DNA of 64,000 bases. It comes from Trileptium ribeirensis. Taxonomy: Eukaryota > Nematoda > Enoplea > Enoplida > Thoracostomopsidae. The translations under genes were made by a program, and so were the position numbers. The DNA lies in the NCBI GenBank assembly GCA_030248225.1, contig JASANE010003284.1:62001-126000 (forward strand). Reading direction: 5' to 3'. Each line of letters starts with the position of its first letter. The first letter of the stretch is position 1. This document shows positions 1 through 10,844 of the stretch, one piece after another. The notes under the pieces were generated by a model. It did no database searches, was not told the DNA's origin, and saw only the letters and a list, made by a program, of their open reading frames with translations.

Positions 1-776
1 CGCTGAAATTTACTAGGCGAACTACGCTGTCCAAAACAGATATTTCAGATCTATTTTTGGTAATAAAGAACAAAGCAATTTCCAGATGAGCTTAGAATAA
101 GGAATATCGGTCTGATGTTGGCCGCAGCCCTGTCAAACTCCTGGTCGAATTGCAGTGCTGTCTCTGTCATCATTGCCGGGACATTTTCGTTTTCGACGGC
201 TCGAACTTAACGCCATCGTTTACGGTGTACTGAAAATTGCTTTGTGGACACTGCCCAACATTCGAACTTTTGAGGACTGGACCATAGTTGGACTCCGCCA
301 ATTAAATATTGCCAACGTGATTTATTTTATTTTCAATTTTATTTAATTCTGTTATTGCTATCGCTTCCGTTGTTCTAAATCTAAACTATAACTTTTATAA
401 CACTGCTTCGTAATTACTTTTTAGTGTTGATATTTAACCTTGCCGTGTCGTAACTCATTTGTTTTTCGTCGCTAGCTTGAAGAGTTGTGGCCATTAATCA
501 GTGTGTTCAATCATTTGCTACGTTGCTGGTAAGGATCGTTGAGTTGGCCTGCAATTAATACGTTCGGGTAAATTGTTCCTTTTTGGCTTCTTAGTTACGA
601 GAAGTTTAGAATAATATTCTAGTTCTATATTGCCAGGGTTGTACGATAACATAGTTTTACCCTGTAATTTTGCTGGACTAAAGTGACACGCTAATCATCA
701 GTCGCGCGTGTATTGTGGTCAATCTGATCTATATATACACATATCTACAGACACTGAGAAAAAGATAATTGTACAA
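1..776. other. No gene seen; possible 5' leader of the retroelement
   Basis: AT-rich sequence upstream of the gag-like start codon. I looked for a long terminal repeat shared with the sequence after pol (9.7-10.2 kb) and could not see one by eye, so the left end of the element is undefined. A short open frame at 155-346 resembles nothing I know. Confidence 0.3.
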
Positions 777-2388
777 ATGGACTCCCACGTTAATCACGCC
801 GGAGATAGGGAGAATAGCGACTTTTTCGGTGCGACTGACAGACCAATAGTGGACGCTGTCCACGCTCGGTCTCGACCGCCTGCAGGCGCTGGTGAGCGGC
901 CGTTAACGCGCCCACCTAGGCCAGTTGCATGCACACGCCGTGGAGAACTACCTGAGCCACCGGATTCCGATGCGGATCCTACGGGTGCTATACACCACCA
1001 TCTAGTTAGCCAACTGACCGGTCCTACCATGATCCCCTTGAGGGACAAGCCAACTTTTGACGGGAAACCCAGAGGACAGGATTTTGTAGATTGGGTTCGT
1101 ATGTACAACTGCCTCGCCAACGCCAATGGCTGGGACGATCGGTGGAAACTGATTTGCTTACCAGCCCTCTTGCGTGGACCGGCAAAGGAAGTCTTCGAAG
1201 GCCTGCCGCCGGATAAGCGCCAAAGCTTTAACAGATTAGTTGCCAACCTACGTTTCTTATTCTCGTCTTCTTCGGCGCCCCGAGAAATCATTATCAGGAT
1301 TGTGCTCCCGACAACAGGGAGCGAACAAGACAGTGGCAATGTATGTTTTAGGACAGCAGAAGTTGTGTGATCGCGCCTTCCCCGATATGAAGGACGAGCA
1401 GAGAGATACAATGCTACGCATGTTTTTCCAGAGGGGCTTACGACCCGAGTTGCTCACGCAGGTCTTAAACCAAATCCATGAGTGCGAAACATTTCGCGAT
1501 ACTCTAGGTGTTGCTAAGCGGCAAGAGGACGCTAGTGCTGTCTGTCCAGAACAAGACGCACCATTCGCTAGTAAGCCCCGTGCCAAAACTGTCAATACGC
1601 TTTTGAGGAAAGCGGCGAAGGCCTTATCACTAAACTCCAAACCATGAATTAGGAACATTGTAAAGCGAACACTAATAACAGTGATACAATTAGCCGATTG
1701 CTAGACGTAATCGATAAGAGAGTGGAGAACACGCACCAGCTAAAAGCGCTCGCGCAGCCTTTTGTTTTTGTACCGCGTTACCATCGCCTATCACTTGCTA
1801 TCGCTGCGGGGGAGCCTGGACATGTTATGCGTGAATGCCCACACCCTGTGCGCTATCCGCCTGCTGCTAATAACGTGCCGCGCAACGCTGAGCCCGTGTC
1901 AATCTATGTACCCAGCGCCGTGCGTCGAGGGCCAGGACAGCATGAGCCGGGAAACAACATGGGACCTTATCCACAAAATGATGATTATGCTGTTTCGATG
2001 ACCTGAGAACGGAGCTGGATAATTCGGGTTGGAATAACCCATCCGATGGTGGAATGCCCCAAAGCGGCCAGAACCAACAATAATAGGATTTGCCAACAAC
2101 AATCGTGGGAACGGAGAGTATACAGTGAATCGATCAGCCGCTAACTACAATAATCAGCCGGCTCTGGCCTACGGGTACCAGCGGACCCAAAGTGATCGAC
2201 CCCAACCTGATCGACGCATGGGGCTCCAGGAACAGTCCGGCCGATTTTATGCAGGTGGAGCCGGAAATAGAAATAACGGTGCCGCACCGCGCCGTCGATA
2301 CCAGTTAAATTGCAATGCATCGCAAAACAATGGGAATCGAGAACCGAGCCCTGCTACGACGCATCGATTAGAAGTGTTAAGTCGCTAA
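777..2388 (+). pseudogene. gag: gag-like capsid/nucleocapsid remnant
   Basis: The ATG at 777 opens a frame whose first ~90 residues are Pro/Arg-rich. From about 1,030 it matches the pattern of retrotransposon gag capsids: FDGKPRGQDFVDWV, then a Trp/Leu-rich helix region with GWDDRWK and the LRGPAKEVFEGLPP stretch. Near 1,300 the reading shifts to another frame, which continues to 1,647 (RMFFQRGLRPELL, typical of the capsid C-terminal half). At about 1,790-1,845 the codons of a CCHC zinc knuckle are present but interrupted by a one-base insertion in a G run. A Gln/Asn-rich, RNA-binding-like tail follows to 2,388. The pieces lie in three frames, so this is a pseudogene. An antisense open frame at 794-1,411 is a shadow of the gag codons. 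Confidence 0.75.
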
Positions 2389-5179
2389 CTCGGTATAATC
2401 CAAGGCAAGTTAGGATATGGCGACCCGACCGGTCGTGATAACGCTCTTGCAACTACGAACAAACCACATTACGATGACGATGGATAGTTGATAAATCGGG
2501 ACGACAACATGGACACTTCTGAGATGATGGAGGGGCTCGTCGAGCAGCACTTGACCGTGACCATGACCACTCCGTGTGTTGATGCCGCGTTTCATACACG
2601 GAGCTATGGTTTGGTTCCGCCAATCGACTGTCATGAAGTCGAGTCCGATGAACAGTGCGGAGACGAACTTACCAATACTGTATGTAGTGATAAAATTACA
2701 AAATACCAAAAAGTGGGTTACCTGGGAGAGGGATCGTACGTGTAGTGCGTTGACGCATCTAGCGCGGGCGTCGATCCACTTGTATATATCTCTGCGAGAG
2801 GGCGAAATCAACTTTGCGGACAGCGAGGCGAGCGTGATGTTAACCAATCGAACGAACTGGCCCGCTCGGGCCTAACTCGAACACACGAACTATAACCGCG
2901 GTAACGAACAGTGAAGGTGATGTTGATATTCGCGAAGAACCGGAAGATGGCACTGTTGGAGTGATGAGGAACGATAAAGGAAATGTTAATTTTGATGCCG
3001 GTAAACCCGAGGGAATCATCTCAAGTCGGAGTTCCGGAACCCCCAGCTCTTTTGAGATGAAAGAAGAGACGTTGAGTGACGATGATGTTATTGATGAGCC
3101 ATTATTTTCCTCCTCTGAAGCTGGCCATCCGAGTGTGTGTGAAGAGTGTTGACGTTGATACTGACTATTCCGGCGTGGAAGCCGACTACTTGGATACGGC
3201 TCGGGAAAGGGTAGATTCATTCGGGTCGCCGTGTGAAGCACCTATGGAGTTTTCGAGGACGGTGAACAACCAGGGATGAGGGAGGTTAGGTTAGACGATG
3301 TAAAGGCCTCATCAGAGTCGCCTAGCCCTTGTTCCATTCTAAATTATAGGTCATATGATGTAGTGTGCGGGTTGGACTGTCGCGCGGGTTGTCCCCTGTG
3401 TGCGTGAGAATTGTGTGTCGTATGGGTCTGTGGATTCGCCTAAATTAGGTCGCCCTTGTAGCCTAAATTAGGTCGCCCTTGTAGCCTTAGCGAGTTCTTG
3501 AGAAATAGTAATGAAAGTGAAGTTGATGTAATTGAAAATTATTTTAAGCCAGCGAATTATAATACCGATGGACTTGAGATGACCTTCCCGACCTCATCGG
3601 CAAGGGGTTCCACGGTTATTGGGTCCTTCCTTGATGCTGACCGGGGCCGCCCTTACTCAAGTGGAGTTAGCGAACGATTCGCGACCGCATGCGCCAATGA
3701 AGCGGGCATGATCGTAGGGGCTGAAAGTATTGCACAGTGTCTGCCCAGCTACAGGGATGTAGATGGCGGGGTGGCAAATAACGGCCGTCCATCGCATTGC
3801 GAGGGTTCCGTTGCGACCCCCGTAGCTGAAGGGCGCAGCGACGTATCGTGTGCTGAGCTAAGTTGTTTTAATGATTTTTGTGATGAAATCGGCGTGAAGG
3901 ATAACGCTGATTATGTGGAAAGGAATGATTTCGTGAACCAGGGGAGTCGGTTGAACTCCTATGCGAACGAACTGGATCTAGAGCGAGCGATGCGAACTAT
4001 TTAAGCGAAGCTAAAGTGTCAAATCTAAGTCATCGGAGCGCAATGGGAGTGAGCAGGAATCTGAACATGAGCAAGACTATGAGGTAATTGTCGCGCCGGA
4101 TGATCTCGATAATAGCTATGATCAGGATAGTAACAGTGAGATCGACGAGGCGCGGGTGTCAGACGATGAGGAATTTTGGGCTAATTGAGAGGATCCCAAT
4201 GCCGACAGGTATAGACGTTAGCCCAGCCCTGATGAACTAAGTGGCACCGTGAAGGGGTGTGGGAAGTGCAACGTAATAACAACGACTTGCCGCGAGTACC
4301 ATCGGGCGAAGGCATTGATTTAAGCTTGCGAATAAGTCAATTATTCATCTGAATGGGTATATACGACCTCGTTGGCCTTATTACGTAGGAATTCAGTCGG
4401 CTCGAATGCAATAGACTTTCCGCGAGGCCAATATCGATTTTCACGAACTTGTGTGATACCCCTAGTTTAGTCGAATTTGTTTATCGGGACCAAGGTACCA
4501 GTGGAATTCCGATCACTGCTTTTGCTCGACAGGCAATGTGTAATGTAAGGTTTGTCAATAAGTCCCATAGTGTTGCTGTGCGCACGCCTAAGGTTTCTGC
4601 GACGTCCTGCCAGCGTCAACCTACTTGAGGTTAGTGCGGCATGGCGATCAGTGAGCACGTGGAAGTATATATTATTTAATCTCGGAGCCGGACACGCTCC
4701 AACGCGATACCATCAGTAATTCCGCACGGAACTTGGACTATAGCTGAGTATTTGTACTCGCCCGAAGAGGCGCCAGAAGTTGGCTCCGACGTAGACACCG
4801 CTAAACGGGAAGAACTATTTGAGGAGAGTATCGACCAGATGGGATACGGAGGTGCGAACAATGAAATAGCTGAGGAAGTTGTAGTTAATGAGAGTGCTGC
4901 GGAACCTCCTAGGAGCCAGACGCAGCGCCCCCCTACCGGACCTTAATAATGGTCTTGGGCGCCTTCAACTACGGGGAAGCTATGTACGGCCCTAGTGCTC
5001 CTTTGGTTCTCGGCACTGAGCTCCACGCATGCCACGCTTTCGCCATTCAGCGATACTATCTCATGCTTAGGTGCTTTTGTAAATCGACAGGTAGGAGTTG
5101 TTATTGAACTACAAGGTCTGGTAGTCACCTCGGACCAAACTACTCACTTGCCGGTGGTACTGCAGCCATCGCTGCGGGA
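2389..5179 (+). pseudogene. Unassigned acidic coding remains between gag and the envelope-like block
   Basis: Several short open + frames (2,488-2,745; 2,961-3,152; 3,498-4,004; 4,752-4,946) are rich in Asp, Glu, Asn and Ser with no recognisable fold. The densest run, at about 4,060-4,190, is almost entirely acidic codons and stops at a TGA. Base composition is closer to the flanking gag and pol than to the AT-rich host DNA, so I take this as internal retroelement sequence, broken by stops. A 25-bp unit (CCTAAATTAGGTCGCCCTTG and five more bases) is repeated twice in tandem near 3,440-3,487. I do not recognise a function. Confidence 0.4.
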
Positions 5180-6679
5180 TTGGGAACACAAGTAGGACCC
5201 TTTTGTGACCAGTTTTGTTGTCCTTACGAAGAAAACGGGTCTTGTAGGGCCGACTGCTGTAGGAAAGCTATCTGTACCGAATACCAGCAATTACATGCGA
5301 CCCAGCATGATCTAGAACGCGAGCTTGACGAAGCGTATCATGGCATATTAGACACTATTACTCGCTACTGGTACACTCTTTTTGTATAGCAAATGAGCAG
5401 TTGTGCGGTGCGCCCTTATCAACCGAGGGGATAAGCGCTTTGCGAGCCTCAATGCCGCCGCCGTTTCCGGATTTCTTGGCCTGGGAATGGCTTTCGCAAA
5501 TGGAGTACACATCAATAATGTTCGACAACAGGTAACTATTCTCGAGAAATTCATGCGAGAGACAAATGATGTCTCTTTCCAAAACACTAAGGCTATAAGG
5601 CACCTGACTAGGACTAACGAGGACATTTATGCATTTGTACATCACAGCATGCAGGAGGTAGTTACCATGATTGAACAGATTCGCTGTGCTGACCAACAAG
5701 CGATAGCGCATGTACACCGCCAATTGATTGACCACATTCTCCGAGCAAACATACGCTCCTCGGTACACGCCATAATGGAGTCTATGCTCAATGGGAACTC
5801 TCCCCCGCCGTAATCGATGTTGTCATGCTACGCCAGCTATTCGCTTTAGATCCGCGTATTTCTAAAACCACCTTGATGCGTGAACCCAGCTTGGTCTACC
5901 AATTCGGACCAATTCGCTGTGAGCGTCGACCTGACCGGATTTCGTTTTGGGTTCATTCTGCAACTACCATTACCCAAACACAATGACGTCAGACCTTATT
6001 TTCGGGTCTATAACACTGGCTGGAACGCACCTGCCACGTTGACGCAATTGAAATTACCGCTGCCGCAGTACGCCGCCCGGTTGGGACACATTCGTTTTGA
6101 AACATTGAACCTAAGAGCATGCAGACAAAGACCCGGAATAGCTTTTTGTGAGCCACACGCGTTGGTAACCGACCACCGCACCAACTGTTTATTATAAATT
6201 ATCACAGGTGAGCATGTGTCGGAACCCATTAAGCATACATGTAGCAGCCGGTCGCTTAACTTGCTAACGACACAGCTGTACATATGACTACTTAGGGCGT
6301 CTTAATTAGGACTAGTGAACCTGAAGTTGTTTTGACCAATCGTAGGCAGTTAGCACATGTTACTTTGGGTAAAACCATAAGAGTACCACCTAATGGAATT
6401 TTATGGCTTCCGCACGGAAACTACACCCAGCTCGTTATTAGATCGATTGTACTAACCAACATGTTGAAATCTGAGGAAATCACGATTAAATTCGGACCGA
6501 ACATTATTATCGACCGGCTCTCCGGTATCAAAATAAGATCTTTGACTTGGAACTCAGATAACGCCAAAGCAACAAATTTGCAGGTAGCTCAGATAGCCAA
6601 AGAACATGTGCGCAGGTTGGTCAATTTCCATGCTGTGGAATATACTCTCGCCTTATTTAATCGTTACACTTATCGTTAG
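5180..6679 (+). pseudogene. Envelope-like (fusion-protein-like) remnant
   Basis: Four open pieces follow one another on the + strand: 5,180-5,389 (Cys-rich, ending in a heptad-like helix), 5,403-5,813 (a basic pair KR followed by an Ala/Gly-rich hydrophobic stretch and then a long amphipathic helix), 5,880-6,197 (a beta-rich stretch ending in several Cys) and 6,332-6,679. A basic cleavage-like site, then a hydrophobic peptide, then a long helix, then a Cys cluster is the layout of class I / F-like envelope proteins carried by some invertebrate gypsy elements. No transmembrane segment is clear at the end. Frames change between pieces and stops occur. The call rests on layout, not on a database match, and is moderate. 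Confidence 0.45.
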
Positions 6680-6723
6680 TATTGCCAGTTTAATCTACTG
6701 TATGACTAAGTGCAAGGTTTCAC

Positions 6724-7069
6724 CTAAGTACGACTATTACATTCCTCCGTGTTTCCATGCCGTGGGCGACTAATTAAATCTGATAGCAAACCCAGGAAAA
6801 CGATTCGGTGGATCAGAGCTAGGACACGCTCCCCGAGTGCTCCACCTGAAGAGGACACCACACCTACCGCAATGAAAACCCCATCGACCGAGGTGGCTGT
6901 TATGCCTTCGGGACTGCCACGCGTGTCCGTTGTGCCTAACCACGCCCCGCGGCGATCCTCCAGATTTTTGACCTCCCGCGCCTCATCGGAAGAGGAACAT
7001 GTTTTTATAGAGGATGATGAATTTTTCATCGCCCCCGCTCTTGAACTTCGTTAGGGTGTACCTACTAGG
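6724..7069 (+). pseudogene. Short Pro/Arg/Ser-rich piece before pol
   Basis: An open frame at 6,749-7,054 encodes a Pro/Ser/Arg-rich then acidic peptide and stops just before the protease remnant. It is probably the linker at the start of a pol polyprotein or the tail of the preceding gene. There is no domain to recognise. Confidence 0.3.
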
Positions 7070-7396
7070 CAATTGAATATTATGGCCGTTGGAAACGCTC
7101 CGCTATTTATAAATGCGGCTATATTTGGTACCCCGGTCACGACTCTCATCGATACTGAATGTGACGTGTACCCGCTACCCCGTATAGATAATATACTGGG
7201 ATGCATACGAAACACGAAATTTTTGTCAAATCTAGATCTCAACAAAGGATTTTGGCAATTCAAACTAGATCCTGGGACTAAGGAGAAAACATCATTTGTT
7301 TCTGTCCATGAATATAACCTTCTGCCTTTTGACCTAAACTCTTCACCTGGTGCCTTTCAGAGGTGCATGTCAATCATTTTGATGGGTCTAGAATGA
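7070..7396 (+). pseudogene. pol: Aspartic protease start fused by deletion to a reverse-transcriptase fragment
   Basis: The frame from 7,073 begins with a beta-strand-rich stretch ending in LIDT, the approach to the catalytic Asp-Thr-Gly of retroviral-type proteases, but the Gly is not there. Directly after it the sequence reads YPLPRID and then LDLNKGFWQF, blocks of a Ty3/gypsy reverse transcriptase, continuing to FQRCM. So the rest of the protease and the first RT blocks are missing between about 7,155 and 7,170. The frame stops at 7,396, before the catalytic YVDD-type box, which is absent from the following sequence. The enzyme would be inactive. Confidence 0.75.
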
Positions 7397-7449
7397 GAGC
7401 AGGGCTTGTGGGATATTGCCACTAATTAATACCGTATTATTCGGAGATA

Positions 7450-7957
7450 TGCGAGCCACTTAATGCCCTTCGCCGTAAGGACACTGAGTTTAAGTGGACT
7501 TGGCAATGCGAAGAAGCTTTTGTAAAACTGCGCATAGCTGTGGTTCAAGAGCCATTACGTATATACCCGGACTTTTCCAAGCCGTTCGTACTGCAAACGG
7601 ACGCTTCTCGATACGCTTTAGGGGCCGTTTTTTGCAGAAAACTGATGAAGGGACTCTGCCAATCGCCTATGCAGGCAAATCGCTCGTGGATTATCAGCGC
7701 AGATATCCTGCCATCGAAACCGAAGCCCTCGCCATACGTTGTTGTATTCCAAACATTACTTACTGGGGCACGAATTTCATGTCGAAACCGACCATAAACC
7801 GCTTACGGTATTGTTTGAGAGACCACCGCGAAATCCGCGACTCTCCCAATGGCGCAACGAATTACTTATGGAATTCGGAGGTTCCAATATCGAATACCGA
7901 CCAGGAAAGGCTAATGCTAATGCTGATGGACTATCACGCACGCGACCCCCGACATGA
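7450..7957 (+). pseudogene. pol: RNase H domain of the retroelement
   Basis: After the RT gap, codons for FKWTWQCEEAF and then PFVLQTDASRYALGAVF mark the tether and the first catalytic Asp of the RNase H domain. The domain continues with YPAIETEALA (catalytic Glu), HEFHVETDHKPL (next Asp) and NANADGLSR (the final ADALSR-type motif). These pieces lie in three frames (switches near 7,630 and 7,737), so two frameshifts break the domain although all active-site blocks are still visible. Confidence 0.8.
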
Positions 7958-8595
7958 CGTTGAATTCTCCTATTCAACCGCCGAAGCCGAGCACGATGAA
8001 CAGGACCATTCTCGAATTGTCGCTGTAACGGTCAAAGGACAGAATCGTGGTGAAGGCAAAGCGTCAACCAGACCGCCGCGAAGACTCCACTCTGAAGAAG
8101 CTTGGAAGCGGCTCACGCGACAGCTTATGGGACTTCCGCCGGATGTTCCCGTCACCGTGCTACCCGCATATGTTCGAGAACGATTTTATCGCATGTTTGG
8201 AGGCCCTGGTTATGGTCTTTTACCAGATCCGACACACTTCGTCTTCTGCAGAGATGTTGACCAGCCGTGGTCTCCGGGAGTCGAACCAATCCCGAGACGT
8301 TTGACTGCACCTTAGCCACTCGCCGGACCTTTATCGACACAAAGACCCTCCATTGAACACACTCCTGGACCTTCAACAGCACCCGATCCACCTGCTAAGC
8401 CTTAACTAACGTAGGAACCCCCGACTGCTCCCACGCAGCCTGTTCCCGCTGCAATAAGCGAGAGCTCAGCCCGCGTTACTGCTGGTACACCCGAAGTCGC
8501 TAGACCACAGACCCTACCGATGAACGTTAGACAGAGGTATGGTGGTCTACCGGAAGTGGAGGAATTCGATACTGTAATCAGGATAGCGTGCGCAT
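7958..8595 (+). pseudogene. Linker between RNase H and integrase
   Basis: One frame stays open to 8,315 and contains an Arg-rich stretch and a Pro/Gly-rich stretch; after it the sequence is Pro-rich with stops. No domain is recognised. It is longer than the usual gypsy RNase H-integrase linker, so it may include foreign sequence. Confidence 0.35.
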
Positions 8596-9189
8596 GTGGA
8601 CCGCGAGTGTTATTACAACGCCCCGAACAGGTTTATGACACTGGTGAACACATATACTTACCGCAATTCCAACGACACGAAGGAAGGAATTTTCTTAACT
8701 TGTATACCATATATCCAACGTAAGGACAAACAGTTCGGCCCTATATGGTGGTATTTCCACAACCATCGTTCGCCAGCCGAAGATAAGGTAGCGAAAGCCC
8801 ATAAGCTAGGAGCCCATCATTATCGACTCTGTCCCGACACTGCCATTTTATATTTGCATTCTATCATGCCGAACGACCATCGACCCAAGTTGTGTGTACC
8901 TAGATTACTGATACGGCAAATACTCAAGCACGAACACGACACTTTGTTCGGTGGACATCCAGGTAGAGATCGTTTATTAAGCAAGCTCAAGCAGTTATAC
9001 TACTGGGAAACCATGGGTAAGGATGTAAACGAGTATGTGAAACGATGCGTACTCTGTCAGAGGTCACGCAATATATATCCGTCCGAGCCGCGCTTGGAGA
9101 GAACCCACTGGCTAGTGCCCCTATTCATCGTATGTTCGTTGACATATTGGACACTCGGGTTTTGTCCCGAGACGGAAAAAGATACGTGA
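8596..9189 (+). pseudogene. pol: Integrase zinc-binding (HHCC) domain
   Basis: The frame holds an intact-looking integrase N-terminal domain at about 8,930-9,070: two His within HDTLFGGHPGRDRL, then LYYWETMGKDVNEYV, then a CxxC pair in RCVLCQRSRN. The order and spacing fit the H2C2 zinc-binding domain of Ty3/gypsy integrases. Past 9,075 this frame leaves the integrase pattern and the neighbouring frame takes over, so a frameshift lies near 9,070. Confidence 0.75.
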
Positions 9190-9706
9190 TAGGTATACGT
9201 GGAATCGAGACACAAACTGACAGGGCTCGTAATCCTGGAGCCGAAGCGTATCGCGAGAATGTGCAACATAGCTTAGCTACGATCCAAGAAAGGGCATATC
9301 GCTCCATGCAATCTGCTAGGGAATATAGGAAACGATATTATAATCGCAAGATTAAGGTCCCCGATTACCGAGTTAATGAGTTTATCGACACTACACTACG
9401 CCCGGATTATCACGTATGTTAGAACGTAGGTGGTGCGGACCGTATCAAATCACTAAAATAATGTTGCCCTGTATTTGTGTCAAACTCCCTGGACAACCCA
9501 ATGCTTCCGATCACGTAGTTCACATAAACCGCACCAAACCATGTTATCGACCACTCAGTAGCTTTCCTGACATGGGGGATTTATTAAAAGCCGTACCACC
9601 TGCTTACATCGTGGCCGTGTTACAGGAACCTGGAGAAACCATTCTGGCATACAAATATTTCGCTACGGAACTGCAGACTGCTGATTCTGAATCAGCCGAT
9701 AGGTAG
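9045..9706 (+). pseudogene. pol: Integrase core remnant and C-terminal GPY/F region
   Basis: The start of the DDE core is recognisable at about 9,115-9,200 (PIHRMFVDIL, which carries the first Asp, then KRYVIGI). It jumps at once to the post-core helix (REYRKRYYNRK, about 9,325-9,355), so most of the core, including the other two catalytic residues, has been deleted. After a frame change the sequence reads RRWCGPYQI at about 9,425-9,450, the GPY/F module of gypsy integrase C-termini, and then SDHVVHINRTKPC. The frame stops at 9,706. Confidence 0.7.
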
Positions 9707-9930
9707 CGTCAAGAAATAGAGTTAGCATCCGATGCAGCTAATGTAGAGGTTGGAGAACCTAACCTGGAGTACACCCAAGCCCAAGCAGACATACATCGTG
9801 GAACAACTCACTATCCGAACCCCGGGACCAGATCCATCGGGGACACCCCAACAAAATAGATTAACCATTTGTGATCCCGATAGGAAACCTGATAGGGAAT
9901 GGCCGACTATAATAGTTTGCTGAGATTTGA

Positions 9931-10718
9931 CCAATCCTTGTTGGGTTTTCAGTAATCGTTTGACCTTTGTGTAACTCGGCGGATTTTGGGTTCTTTGACT
10001 AATCCGCCTATTACTATCTCAACCATGGGTTCTACTTCAAAACTAACTGCCTAAATAGGGGCCTTCCTAAAGATGGTAATGCTCTCCCATCTCGTCTTGG
10101 TCTTTAAAAATCATCTCTGCAGCTCACGACACCCTCCCTGGTTTGTATTTTCAAATTTACGTAATTTGAATATTCGAGCAAAATATTGAATACTACTGAA
10201 GAATCCATAATTCAGCCAAAACTCTAAGAATACTTAAACCGTTTTCCAAAATACAAAAATTGCGACAACATACGGGTTTTTAAGAAAACAGTCGAAGACT
10301 ACCACAAAAATCGCAAAGCGTAAGTTTGCCCAAATTCCAAATTATAGATGGTTTCTTAGAAAGTATATCTAAGAAATTTCGTAAGTACACCAAACACAAA
10401 AGTAGCCGGAAACTCCAGTTAATTCCAGGAGTTCCAGCTCGCCAATTGAGGTTTGTTTTAGGATGCACATCATTACGACTGCGGTCGATACGTTGATAAC
10501 GAAACTGAGGCCACCATACAAATTTTATAATAGTTGCCCTAAAACAGCACAATTTTCGAAGTAAAAGTAGCAATTCAAAATTACATTCATAATCAAATTG
10601 TTTCTAGTACCATAATAACGAGAGCTAAAAATGTTAATAAACATGGACACATTACAATTTTCCCATAACTCTTACCCTCACACACTTTTATCCGGTCACG
10701 ATCAAAACTAGAACTTAC
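9931..10718. other. No gene seen
   Basis: AT-rich sequence between the retroelement and the first recognisable transporter exon. The remaining C-terminal exons of the transporter should lie here or further left, but I could not identify any. A - strand open frame at 10,280-10,573 does not match the family. Confidence 0.3.
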
Positions 10719-10844
10719 CCATGATAAGCCAAACAATTCCCGATCCGATAATAATAACGAGAGCTAAAACCTTGGTGACCGCAAATATGTCTTGCGTTCG
10801 AGTCGCCCATTTGACTTTATAGCAGTTGATAAACGTTAGTAATG
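10719..10844 (-). CDS. SLC7 transporter exon (transmembrane segments 4-5)
   Basis: The acceptor TATTTCAG precedes 10,844 and the donor GTAAGT follows 10,719. The exon begins with two bases that complete the codon opened by the previous exon. It encodes [20 protein letters not shown] followed by a hydrophobic segment ending WLIMG. The last codon is split after its first base. Confidence 0.85.

Larger units (their letters stand above)
777..9930 (+). mobile_element. Decayed Ty3/gypsy-like retroelement with an envelope-like block
   Basis: In order on the + strand: a gag-like capsid with zinc knuckle (0.78-2.4 kb), an acidic unassigned stretch (2.4-5.2 kb), an envelope-like block (5.2-6.7 kb), protease and reverse transcriptase remains (7.07-7.40 kb), RNase H (7.45-7.96 kb), an integrase zinc-binding domain (8.9-9.07 kb) and an integrase C-terminus with a GPY/F-type motif (9.42-9.55 kb). 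The domain order RT, RNase H, integrase, GPY/F is that of the Ty3/gypsy group. Frameshifts, stops and at least three internal deletions show it cannot move by itself. LTRs, primer-binding site and polypurine tract were not recognised. The envelope-like block upstream of pol is atypical, because envelope genes of this group normally follow pol; a composite of two elements is possible. Confidence 0.8.

Noticed and set aside
794..1658. Long antisense open frames opposite gag
   Set aside because: They mirror the codon bias of gag on the other strand and match no family.
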